Notes under the pieces: model-generated
What the model saw: the letters and a program-made list of their open reading frames with translations, nothing else
Database searches by the model: none
Told to the model about the DNA's origin: nothing
Position numbers and translations under genes: made by a program
Assembly (NCBI RefSeq): GCF_030518155.1
Contig: NZ_JAULRU010000797.1
Coordinates: forward strand, 62,001 to 126,000
DNA: 64,000 nucleotides
From: Gilvimarinus gilvus
GTDB lineage: Bacteria; Pseudomonadota; Gammaproteobacteria; Pseudomonadales; Cellvibrionaceae
Reading direction: 5' to 3'
Shown here: in pieces, positions 17,879 through 25,110 of the stretch
Layout of the letters: each line of letters starts with the position of its first letter
How positions within the stretch are numbered: the stretch's first letter is position 1

Positions 17879-18565
17879 TTAGGAGACAACCGTCGTGGAA
17901 ACAATGGCAGGCATAATGGCGGCCACCATCACTGCGGTTTGGCACGCGGTGATGACGTCTTTGGTTGCTTTACCGGTGAGTTCGCCGTTGGCAATTTGCT
18001 TGATGCGCTCCTGCCGCCCCTTCAACTCTTTACGCCCAAAGGTCTGATTGAGCAGATCCGAACCGTCGGCCAGGGAAATCAATACCACGGTACGCGGGTC
18101 AAGCTCTGCAGTATCAGAAAAGATAGCGGCTCGCAGTCGCTCGATAATAGCTTTCTCGGGCACTGAATTTATCTCAGGGTAAATGCGGCGCTTAAAGAGA
18201 AACAACACCTTATCCTGATCGGCTCGCAAAATGCCCCGCTCACACAGTTGCTGAGCAACCCGATGCCTAAGGTCTTTTAAGCCCGCCAACTGCGTTACCC
18301 ACGCCTGCAAAGAAGCCGGCTTCTTGCTCGCTGATATCTTATCCAAGCACTCATCGACAATCGGATCCCCGGCATGCGTTGCATCATGGATATCCACCAA
18401 CTGCTTTTTCGAACCCCCTACTGAAATACGCCCACCCAACAACAACTCCGCCAACACAGCCCCGGCAATCACCTGCTCAACAAAGCTCGCCGCAATAGTG
18501 CCTTCCTCGTCACGCAAGGCTAACAGCATGATTTCTTCGTATAAAAATAAGTTAATATCGTTCAT
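17879..18565 (-). CDS. GPP34 (GOLPH3-like) domain protein
   Basis: Member of the Golgi phosphoprotein 3 family, whose eukaryotic forms bind phosphatidylinositol-4-phosphate; bacterial roles are mostly unknown. It has the family opening LFLYEEIMLLALRDEEGTI, then VIAGAVLAELLLGGRI, a middle RHRVAQQLCERGILR helix pair and a C-terminal AAIMPAIV tail. Full length at 228 residues from the ATG at 18565; ATG at 18571 also possible, the frame being open to 18619. A decayed relative lies at 12860-13050, so the gene was once duplicated here. Confidence 0.88.
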   Translation of the reverse strand: MNDINLFLYEEIMLLALRDEEGTIAASFVEQVIAGAVLAELLLGGRISVGGSKKQLVDIHDATHAGDPIVDECLDKISASKKPASLQAWVTQLAGLKDLRHRVAQQLCERGILRADQDKVLFLFKRRIYPEINSVPEKAIIERLRAAIFSDTAELDPRTVVLISLADGSDLLNQTFGRKELKGRQERIKQIANGELTGKATKDVITACQTAVMVAAIMPAIVSTTVVS

Positions 18566-18629
18566 GGCCATGTACCTAATTGTCTGTCCTTTTATTACGT
18601 ATCCTTCCCCGTCATTCACAGTTCACGGG

Positions 18630-19373
18630 TCAAAAGGATTCTGTGAATGTACTCTTGTAAGCACAACCAAACGGAATTCGATAGTATTCTTCCGGTTCCA
18701 GAGCTATATGGTAACTAACGTTGTAATCACTAAACTGGCTGGCATGTTCACGATGAAATGTACTTTTTCTATATCGAAATTCTTCACCATCACTGACGAT
18801 TATCACGGAGTTATCAGAGACTCTCCAGGTCGCGCGTGCAAGCGTTGATTTTCCCGCAGGGAGATTAAAGTCGCTGAGCAGTGCACGATCCCCCTCAAGC
18901 AACTCATATACATATTCGACATTACAGTTTGAACTGATAAATTCCGCATCGGTTTCGTCTATTGGAAACTCGCTGCGTACACGACTCGTCTTACCACTGG
19001 ATCGTTTTACTTCTTCTGGCAACAAATACAGCCCTACATTCCCCGCCGTGTAAACATGTTTTCCAATCCTATCCTTGTATATCGTAAAACGGTGATTGGC
19101 GGCCAGACCATTTTCATTCAGCACCTCATCTATTGCATCGAGGTCTTCCTCTATGCCCTCATGGGGAAAGTACAATACGGCATTCTCGGTGAAAGGATAC
19201 TCGTTATCACGTAATGCCACCTTGAAGCCTTTAGCTTCCAAATCGGTTTTCACCTTGTCACGAACATCCTTGGACAACTCAGCTGCGTGCATGTGAACTG
19301 TAGTACGCGCACAACCTAACAGCCCTAAAAGCAACAAAACAACACTCATCCTTAAGTAGCACTTCAAAATCAT
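18630..19373 (-). CDS. predicted lipoprotein of unknown function
   Basis: A 247-residue protein from ATG at 19373, chosen for AAAGGA eight bases upstream. It has a type II signal peptide with lipobox LLGC, so it is probably membrane-anchored by lipid. The mature part has an N-terminal alpha/beta region (VKTDLEAKGFKVALRDNEY) and a beta-rich C-terminal half. No family recognised. The stop codon lies inside a 9-bp-stem hairpin (CATTCACAG 18613-18621 with CTGTGAATG 18641-18649). Confidence 0.7.
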   Translation of the reverse strand: MILKCYLRMSVVLLLLGLLGCARTTVHMHAAELSKDVRDKVKTDLEAKGFKVALRDNEYPFTENAVLYFPHEGIEEDLDAIDEVLNENGLAANHRFTIYKDRIGKHVYTAGNVGLYLLPEEVKRSSGKTSRVRSEFPIDETDAEFISSNCNVEYVYELLEGDRALLSDFNLPAGKSTLARATWRVSDNSVIIVSDGEEFRYRKSTFHREHASQFSDYNVSYHIALEPEEYYRIPFGCAYKSTFTESF

Positions 19374-19424
19374 CAATTTAGTCCTTTTTATCAACTTATC
19401 TTTATAATCGATGCAATCAACGGT

Positions 19425-19461
19425 GTCAGAGTAATTAATCACACAATTTCAATGACTCTGA
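19425..19461. repeat. REP-like palindrome A
   Basis: 37-bp element beginning GTCAGAG and ending ACTCTGA; the terminal arms TCAGAGT (19426-19432) and ACTCTGA (19455-19461) pair perfectly around an AT-rich centre. It is 30/37 identical, in direct orientation, to the element at 20247-20283. The two bracket the TMEM175 gene. Confidence 0.75.
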
Positions 19462-19478
19462 ATCTATTTGTCTTATAT

Positions 19479-20219
19479 TTACTCTTCTATATCTTCACAC
19501 AAATTATTGCGTAATTCACTTCTCGTTCGCAGTGAGGCCAAAAGAAAAATCAAAGGCGTCAAGCTATAGACAATTCCGGCTAGGTAGCCTAGAGAGGACC
19601 TGAAGATCAATGCCATTAGCACCACCAAAAATGCCAGTATTGCCTGCCCACCCCACACAAATATTTCTTTATTAATTAATACCTGCTCCAGCTGGTTCAA
19701 GCACAGCTCGTCCGTTTTAGACGCTACCCTAAGGTGAAGCCCCAACTGGATTAACGCTATTAGGAAAAAACCGGCGCTAAATATTGCCACAAGCACCGCG
19801 ACCTGCGCAGTATTGGACACCAGAAAATCGCTGGGAAACAAGCTCTGAGAAAATGCATAGAACATCAAATCCATTATCAACTTGAGCGGATACACATAAA
19901 TAAGAACTACCAATACAAGTAGCAGCGTTAAAAATGTCGAGACACCATCATCTAACCCAAATCGCTGGCTCCAACGTCGATGAGTGACCCAAATTAACAT
20001 CATGACAGCAAAACTCGCTGTAAAAGACGGAACCCTGCGGGTTGCAGCCAATAGCTCTTCGTAATTCTCCGGAATTGTACTCAGTGAAATGACAAGCATT
20101 GTCACTGCAAATGCAAATGCTGCATCTGAAAAAACCTCGATTCGGGTCATGCTTTCACCACGAAGTCGAAATCCGTTCTTGGTAGTCAATGAGAAAAGGG
20201 TATCTTCAGTCCATCGCAT
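19479..20219 (-). CDS. TMEM175-family (DUF1211) potassium channel-like protein
   Basis: A 246-residue integral membrane protein with about six helices. The family signature is present at residues 26-44: R-x-x-x-F-S-D-A-x-x-A-x-A-x-T (RIEVFSDAAFAFAVTMLVI). Bacterial TMEM175 proteins are K+-selective leak channels that lack a TVGYG filter and use hydrophobic residues of helix 1 instead. A GAGG site precedes ATG 20219. It is single-domain, so it would work as a tetramer. Bracketed by two REP-like direct repeats. Confidence 0.88.
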   Translation of the reverse strand: MRWTEDTLFSLTTKNGFRLRGESMTRIEVFSDAAFAFAVTMLVISLSTIPENYEELLAATRRVPSFTASFAVMMLIWVTHRRWSQRFGLDDGVSTFLTLLLVLVVLIYVYPLKLIMDLMFYAFSQSLFPSDFLVSNTAQVAVLVAIFSAGFFLIALIQLGLHLRVASKTDELCLNQLEQVLINKEIFVWGGQAILAFLVVLMALIFRSSLGYLAGIVYSLTPLIFLLASLRTRSELRNNLCEDIEE

Positions 20220-20246
20220 TTTTCGAACCTCTTCAGGAATCCATGA

Positions 20247-20283
20247 GTCAGAGCAGTTGATTATACAATTACAATGACTCCGA
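20247..20283. repeat. REP-like palindrome B
   Basis: Second copy of the 37-bp element, GTCAGAG to ACTCCGA, direct orientation relative to 19425-19461. Its arms still pair with one mismatch. The flanking sequence continues GACCCT, reminiscent of GGGGTCAGAGT...ACTCTGACCCC palindromes linked to REP-type Y1 transposases. Confidence 0.75.
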
Positions 20284-20499
20284 CCCTACTGGTCATTCAG
20301 TGCGTGGGCATTCTCCAATTGCCGCTTGTGTTATCTCGTCGGTCTAAACTTGGGCCGGACGCACTAAGTTGGCGCATTTCTCTCCCTTAAATTTTCGCCT
20401 TTTTGTTATGGCGCCCCGGGCGTGGGGCTTTCGGCCAATGGCACTTTAATTGCTTTGCTTCACTGTCTGACAATCACTCGAATTCGGGAGAGCCGAGCT

Positions 20500-21897
20500 A
20501 TGGGCAGCTTTGGAAGGTCTTGGGGGCGCGATCAGTCTGCGCGAGAGCTACAGAAAATTCTGCAAGGCAGCGATCTGACGCTGCGACTTGAGGCGTCCGA
20601 TCCCACCAGCCGCTTTGCCGATGAGTTTATGGATCGGCTTCAGAAGCGGCTGGGGCATAGTGTTTCCGCAGCGGTCACCATCGCCGGCCAGGCGCCAGTG
20701 TTAGGCCATATGGCGGAAAGCACCGCCACCGCCGGGCGGGATTTGAGCCAGGCCGCTGACACCATCGCCAGTACCAGCGAAGAGGTTTCCACCACACTCG
20801 CTTCCGAGCTGGTTCCGGGGGCCAACGATATGGCCCGGCTATCGCGGGAAGTCGCCGGTTCGGTGCGACAGTGTGAGACCGGCGTCGACCAGGCACTGGG
20901 CCACTTCGGCGCAATCAATCGCAGCGAAAAAGACCTAGAAGGTGCAATCGGTACCCTACAGGCGCAGCTCGAAGAAGTAACCAACGTCATAGGCGTAATC
21001 GCCGAGATATCCAAACAGACAAACCTGCTGTCGCTAAACGCAGCCATTGAAGCCGCCCGCGCCGGGGTTCACGGCGCCGGCTTTGCCGTCGTGGCCGAGG
21101 AGGTTCGCCGCCTCGCGCAACACGCAACCGAATCCACCAACCAGGTATCCGACATCGTTCAGCAGTTTCGCGCTGATATGGCCCAACTGACGGATGCCGG
21201 TAGCCAAATGCAGCAAGCGGTGTCAGCCGGTGAGGCGGGCGTGGAGCAAATGCGCACAGAACTGGGAAAAGCGCGTTCGGCCATGGACGACCTGGATACC
21301 CGTGTCAGCTCCATTGCCTCCGGCACCGAACAAATTGGTGCAGCCGTATCAGCGATGAACAGCGACGTACACACCGTCGCCGACGCGGCCGGTGAACTGT
21401 TAAACAATGCCGAGCAAATGGGTGAAACCAGCGCCGCGATTCACGACCAAAGTAACCACCTTCTGGAGGGGCTTGGCGGCTTTCACCTGGTTTTGCACAA
21501 GCAGGCGCGCGAGGCCGTGGTTCGCCTAGCGCAGCAGCCGGCCTTACGTGCCGGCTCAGATGCGCAGGTGGAGCGCGAGCTAGAGCAAGCCCTGGCTAAG
21601 GACAAACGGTTTGAACTACTCTACCTGGTGGGGCGCGAAGGCAAACAACTAACCGCCAACTGCTTCGCTCAAGACCTAAACCACCTGGACGGCACTCAGG
21701 CGCGCGGCAAAGACTGGCGGCAACGCCACTGGTTTAAAGCCGTGCTGGAAAGCAAACAACCCCACATCACCGACGTCTACCGCTCGGCAGCGACCGAAGC
21801 CTTTTGTTTTACCGTGGCGGTACCCGTTCTCGATGATCGGGGCGAGTTAGTGCGTGTGCTGGGTGCTGATCTTAGGCTTTCGACGCTTACTTCCTGA
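20500..21897 (+). CDS. soluble methyl-accepting chemotaxis protein with C-terminal Cache domain
   Basis: A chemoreceptor of 465 residues that talks to CheA/CheW, apparently cytoplasmic: no membrane segment and no HAMP. Residues 1-120 are an N-terminal helical region. The signalling hairpin tip lies at about 168-205 ([32 protein letters not shown]), followed by the return coiled coil to about 330. The C-terminal 365-465 is a Cache/PDC-like sensor ([36 protein letters not shown]). GGGAG nine bases upstream supports ATG 20500; the open frame from 20422 lacks this. Order signalling-then-sensor is inverted relative to classical receptors. Confidence 0.87.
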   Translation: MGSFGRSWGRDQSARELQKILQGSDLTLRLEASDPTSRFADEFMDRLQKRLGHSVSAAVTIAGQAPVLGHMAESTATAGRDLSQAADTIASTSEEVSTTLASELVPGANDMARLSREVAGSVRQCETGVDQALGHFGAINRSEKDLEGAIGTLQAQLEEVTNVIGVIAEISKQTNLLSLNAAIEAARAGVHGAGFAVVAEEVRRLAQHATESTNQVSDIVQQFRADMAQLTDAGSQMQQAVSAGEAGVEQMRTELGKARSAMDDLDTRVSSIASGTEQIGAAVSAMNSDVHTVADAAGELLNNAEQMGETSAAIHDQSNHLLEGLGGFHLVLHKQAREAVVRLAQQPALRAGSDAQVERELEQALAKDKRFELLYLVGREGKQLTANCFAQDLNHLDGTQARGKDWRQRHWFKAVLESKQPHITDVYRSAATEAFCFTVAVPVLDDRGELVRVLGADLRLSTLTS

Positions 21898-22044
21898 TTG
21901 GCTGGTCATTGGTGCTGTTGCGAATCAGAGACTTTTCTTGGGATTAACTCACAAGCGCAGGCGATGGCATAGTCGGTAGATGCTTGATACACCTATGAGT
22001 ATTTGGTGTGTGAGAGCCCTTGATTTCCTATAATAGGTCCGTTT

Positions 22045-22235
22045 CGCCGGGCGGGCGAGCTACTTCTTTGGTGAGCAAAGAAGTAGCCAAGAAACTCACC
22101 CCGGAGATCCCGCCCTTCGGGTTCCCTCTCTCCAGCCTGTTTTTGCGGGCCGCATCGACAGGCCATCCTGGCCAGACGATGCTTGTGCGCACGTCCTGTG
22201 CGCGTACCCCCAAAAAGCAGGCCTCCGTTCAGCTG
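22045..22235 (+). repeat. structured interspersed repeat, copy 1
   Basis: About 190 bp shared with copy 2 (24751-24944, opposite strand). It contains four stems: H1 CTACTTCTTTG/CAAAGAAGTAG (22060-22086); H2 22136-22149 with 22207-22221; H3 GCATCG/CGATGC (22152-22182); H4 GCGCAC/GTGCGC around loop GTCCT (22187-22203). Stem sequences differ between copies but pairing is kept. Short frames across it are incidental. The rest of 21898-22511 holds only an 8-bp-stem hairpin GCCTTACA/TGTAAGGC at 22279-22307. Confidence 0.85.
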
Positions 22236-22511
22236 GCTCTACGGGGAAGCTTACGACGGAACTTCGCAGCAGCCTAAAGCCTTACACTTTGATGTGAAAT
22301 GTAAGGCCTGCCCCGCATTCCTCAGGCAAACGGTGACGAAGAGCAAAGCATTATTGATAGTAGAACCGCCCAGGATTTTCCATGTAAGGTGTATTTATGC
22401 CGCATTCAAATACCTTCCACTGATTACACAGCCTTAGTCAAACAAGCGTTGTAATCGACGCCTGTATAAACACTCTAAATCGCCAGCATGCAGCGTCATT
22501 GCCAAATGACA

Positions 22512-22970
22512 TTATTTATTTTTAGATTCGTAGATCGCAAGTATTTGACGGATATACTCCGCATAATACACGTCCTTTCGTTTTGACAAATCGACAAACT
22601 CTTCCCTGCTATCAACATCTGTGGTTTCAATGAACACACCACAATAGTCAACCTTGTTCGATCCGTACAAAAAGATGAGATAACTATAACCCAAAGCAAC
22701 GGGGTCATATGGTGGAGTGCTGTAAGTGGTTAGCTTTACCGGAGTCTTCAAATTTCCTTTCAACACGAGTGTGGGCTCAACAATGAACTCCATATCGCTC
22801 TCATACTTCTTTGATTTGTTGACCCTACCTTCTAAAACCTTGCCAAAGAATATTTCAGTAGCGTATTCATAGTGAGTTTCCAATGAGAATTTATCTCGAT
22901 CATACTTGCCGCACTCCCAAGCGCTTACGGAATGAGAGATAGCACACACAAGAAGAAACACCAAAACCTT
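22512..22970 (-). CDS. small secreted protein with NTR/TIMP-like pattern
   Basis: A 152-residue exported protein from ATG 22970 (signal peptide MKVLVFLLVCAISHSVSAW). The mature part begins ECGKYDR, then ATEIFFGKVLEGRV, FIVEPTLVLKGNLK, and SYLIFLYGSNKVDYCG. This Cys ... vFxGkV ... f.v...KG ... YL.f ... CG order resembles bacterial netrin/TIMP-like (NTR) domains. That assignment is by pattern only. An upstream in-frame ATG at 23003 would displace the signal peptide. Confidence 0.6.
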   Translation of the reverse strand, partial: KVLVFLLVCAISHSVSAWECGKYDRDKFSLETHYEYATEIFFGKVLEGRVNKSKKYESDMEFIVEPTLVLKGNLKTPVKLTTYSTPPYDPVALGYSYLIFLYGSNKVDYCGVFIETTDVDSREEFVDLSKRKDVYYAEYIRQILAIYESKNK

Positions 22971-23050
22971 CATATAACCTAATACTCCGATAAAGAGCAT
23001 CACTCTTAATCCATCACAGGACCCAACCCCTGAACCTCATCATTAACACA

Positions 23051-23089
23051 TCGGAGAATGACACAAGATAATAACTTAAACGACTCTGA
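23051..23089. repeat. degenerate REP-like palindrome C
   Basis: TCGGAG (23051-23056) and CTCTGA (23084-23089) can pair with one G-T wobble around a 27-base AT-rich centre. It resembles the arms of the elements at 19425 and 20247 but is more diverged. It lies between two minus-strand accessory genes. Confidence 0.4.
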
Positions 23090-23103
23090 CTCGAATGATT
23101 TTG

Positions 23104-23586
23104 CTATATCCTAGGCTTTTTAACAGGTACGTATATGTCTAGTACGGATTCAGGATTGGCTGGCCCTTTAAAACGCGAATCATACCTTTCAAAATCATAC
23201 TCTCCAGCAAGCTCGTACCCAGAGTTTGGAAGCCATTGCTTGTAAATGTTCTGAAATAGTTCACCTAGCTCTGGACCAACAACTCCCTTGTACTCGAATA
23301 CGGCATATTGATTTGAAGGAACAGAAATCAACTCCATACCATCTGGTATATTGTCTGTTTTACTCACTTCTAAGCCTGCAGTATATTTCCACTGCCCTTG
23401 CTTCATAAGTTCTTTAGAGTAGGACTGAACTCCATAAGCCACATCCATTCCTACCTTGCTAGGTAATTCCGAGTTACGCTCAAATAGTACAGGCCATGTT
23501 TTTCCGAAGCTTCCATCCGCTGGCGACCCTGCCACTTGAACGCCAACTATATTTAGAGAGTCTAAATTTACAAATTTTGGTTTCAT
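23104..23586 (-). CDS. GyrI-like small-molecule-binding (AraC effector-binding) domain protein
   Basis: A 160-residue stand-alone effector-binding domain. It begins MKPKFVNLDSLNIVGVQVAG, as family members do, then FGKTWPVLFER and GMDVAYGVQSY. The C-terminal half has VPSNQYAVFEYKG, then the helix ELGELFQNIYKQWLPNSGYEL, DFERYDSRF and a closing DIYVPVKK, all landmark GyrI-like elements. Family roles include DNA gyrase inhibition and multidrug sensing; which applies here is unknown. The frame is open to 23628, but the family N-terminus favours 23586. Confidence 0.85.
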   Translation of the reverse strand: MKPKFVNLDSLNIVGVQVAGSPADGSFGKTWPVLFERNSELPSKVGMDVAYGVQSYSKELMKQGQWKYTAGLEVSKTDNIPDGMELISVPSNQYAVFEYKGVVGPELGELFQNIYKQWLPNSGYELAGEYDFERYDSRFKGPANPESVLDIYVPVKKPRI

Positions 23587-23675
23587 TGTGTCGCTCGCTT
23601 GTTCGTATTGAATAGGTAGAAATGCCAATCAAATTCGCACTTAAAAATAGTTTTTATAGTTCAAACCTCGGTGAA

Positions 23676-23756
23676 AGATAACGCCGGTAACACACGGCCG
23701 ATTTTGTGGAGGCGAAGCCGGAACAAGATTGGCTCGGGTGCTTACCTTTGTTAGAG
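23676..23756 (-). other. integron attC recombination site
   Basis: Read on the minus strand: R'' CTCTAAC (23756-23750), 4-base spacer, L'' GTAAGCAC (23745-23738), an imperfect stem region with a GGCTTCGCC tip, L' GTGTTAC (23693-23687), 4-base spacer, R' GTTATCT (23682-23676). L'' and L' pair except for one extra G in L'', the extrahelical base typical of attC bottom strands. The stop codon TAA of the gene at 23751 is part of R''. Confidence 0.9.
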
Positions 23757-24387
23757 CACATATTCGTTCACCCCAAGGACGATCGCGAACAAAGCCAAAA
23801 AATAGGGAGCGATGTAACTGGAAAAACTCGGTTGCTCTATGATGCAAGCAACAACTAACCTCAATGCGACGGACCAACCCTTGAACCCACTAAGGCTAAC
23901 TGTTTCTCTCAACCCTCCATCTACAGGACCTTGACCTTGAATACTCCCCAAATCTTGTCTATTCAAAGCCTTTTCCATCACGAATGCCTTCAAACAACCT
24001 TCATGCCATCGTAACCACTCAATGATCATGCCTGTTTCTTTGGGTTGTTTAACTGCTACTTGTGGAGCTAGAGGGTGGCCTATCGAGTCTTCGATGAAAC
24101 TTCTAAAGAAACGTTTATCTCGCATACGATTGATCTCTTCCCTGAACTCCTTCGAAAAGACTGAGCGATTTACAACCCAGTATCTGTACAAAAACCAAAA
24201 AAATAACAGCCAGGCAATAACAATCAACACTTCAGGGCGACTAAAAGATACAGAAATCACCTGCAGGCGAACTTCATCTGTCGGAGTAGATGCTCCACCA
24301 AGAATGAAAACAATAAAACTCAGGGAAATCAGCAATAGATTCCTTCGTTCCGGACTTGAATCCTGTATCGCCATAGATTCGCTCTAA
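23682..24387 (-). mobile_element. single integron gene cassette (706 bp)
   Basis: One gene plus its attC, bounded by recombination points G|TT at both ends. The 5' end reads G|TTAGAGC (minus strand, crossover between 24388 and 24387), 13 bases before the start codon. The 3' end reads GGCG|TTATCT (between 23682 and 23681). When circularised, the cassette's R' would be GTTAGAGC, the exact reverse complement of its R'' GCTCTAAC, which fixes both borders. No integrase, attI or second attC is seen in the window. Confidence 0.88.
23751..24374 (-). CDS. cassette-encoded membrane protein of unknown function
   Basis: A 207-residue protein not recognised as any family. It has two N-terminal hydrophobic segments (NLLLISLSFIVFILGG; VLIVIAWLLFFWFLYRYWVV), a charged middle (FSKEFREEINRMRDKRFF...), and two C-terminal segments (WSVALRLVVACII; YIAPYFLALFAIVLGV). 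This makes it probably a four-helix inner-membrane protein with a cytoplasmic or periplasmic centre. The start is 13 bases inside the cassette border with only a poor ribosome-binding site, as in many cassettes, which are usually promoterless. Stop codon overlaps the attC. Confidence 0.75.
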   Translation of the reverse strand: MAIQDSSPERRNLLLISLSFIVFILGGASTPTDEVRLQVISVSFSRPEVLIVIAWLLFFWFLYRYWVVNRSVFSKEFREEINRMRDKRFFRSFIEDSIGHPLAPQVAVKQPKETGMIIEWLRWHEGCLKAFVMEKALNRQDLGSIQGQGPVDGGLRETVSLSGFKGWSVALRLVVACIIEQPSFSSYIAPYFLALFAIVLGVNEYVL

Positions 24388-24653
24388 CAGCTGATTAAAA
24401 TGCATGGCCACATATAGACACTGTGCCTACATATAGGCATAAATATCCAAATATAACCACTCAGTGGGTACCCCTACAACTCATTATTCATGTGCCACTT
24501 AGATCTAAAACTTGAGTCAACCAAAGAAAGGGAAGTGCCTACACCACTCCCGATGCGCCTAGATACCTTCCAAATGGTCAAATTTACAGATATTACCGAA
24601 CCCCAAGCGATTCAGCTTATCCTGCAAAACACTTTAGGAGAAGAGTGCCATGG

Positions 24654-24679
24654 GCTAACCCGTTTGGCAACGGGTTAGC
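24654..24679. repeat. perfect 11-bp hairpin
   Basis: GCTAACCCGTT, loop TGGC, AACGGGTTAGC. It lies just before the first of two 30-bp direct repeats flanking structured repeat copy 2. No T-run. Nothing else in 24388-24650 could be supported as a gene; a 62-codon frame at 24490-24678 ends inside this hairpin. Confidence 0.7.
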
Positions 24680-24998
24680 GTCTGATGTCGGACGTCTGAA
24701 GCCTGATGCAAAAGATCAAACCACGCTACGGAGCACCAAACGCCCCATTACAGCTGAGCCGAGCGGAGGTTTATTTTAGCGGGTAAGCAAACAGGACGTT
24801 TGCGCAAGTATCGTCAGGCCAAGGACGGCCTGTCGATACGGCCCGCTAAAATAAACCAGAGCGAGGGAACCCGAAGGGCCAGTTGCGGGTGAGTTTCTTG
24901 GCTACTTCTTTGCTCATCCAAAGAAGTAGCTCGCCCGCCCGGCGATAGAGGGCAAAAGGAAATAAATTGTCTGAAGTCGGACGTCTGAAGCCTGATGC
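24680..24998. repeat. 30-bp direct repeats bracketing structured repeat copy 2
   Basis: 24680-24709 and 24969-24998 are 29/30 identical (GTCTGA(T/A)GTCGGACGTCTG onward to GCCTGATGC). They bracket a ~260-bp interval that contains structured repeat copy 2. This could be a duplication from insertion, or independent low-complexity repeats, since each unit itself contains a repeated GTCTGA(A/T)G motif. Confidence 0.75.
24751..24944 (-). repeat. structured interspersed repeat, copy 2
   Basis: Inverted copy of 22045-22235. Stems (minus-strand reading): H1 CTACTTCTTTG/CAAAGAAGTAG, identical to copy 1 (24902-24929); H2 a perfect 16-bp stem (24768-24783 with 24842-24857, GGTTTATTTTAGCGGG); H3 GTATCG/CGATAC (24808-24839); H4 GCAAAC/GTTTGC around the same loop GTCCT (24787-24803). 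With copy 1 it brackets about 2.5 kb of accessory genes in inverted orientation. Confidence 0.85.
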
Positions 24999-25110
24999 CA
25001 GACAGACAATCTAAAGACCGCACCGCGTAATCCATCCCCCCATGACGCAATCGCCAATCCATCGTACAATCCCCATATTCACTCGAATATGGGGAGGGCT
25101 TTGGCCATTT

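Noticed and set aside
17837-17885. attC-like sequence after the GPP34 stop (minus strand TCCTAAAC...GTTAGGG)
   Set aside because: Too short (about 44 bases), core bases do not fit GTTRRRY, and no matching 5' border is found before the GPP34 start.
22020-22277. Open frames across structured repeat copy 1
   Set aside because: The copies differ by length changes that are not multiples of three, and the conservation follows stems, not codons.
12724-24374. The whole accessory block as an integron cassette array
   Set aside because: Genes share one strand and small size, but only 23676-23756 has a real attC. Other intergenic gaps lack RYYYAAC...GTTRRRY pairs, and several genes (2-kb S9 peptidase) are not cassette-like.
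24490-24678. 62-codon plus-strand frame, with a faint TIR/SEFIR-end-like segment (LDTFQMVKFTDITEP)
   Set aside because: No ribosome-binding site, no upstream domain in frame, and it ends inside a hairpin. Too weak to call a gene remnant.
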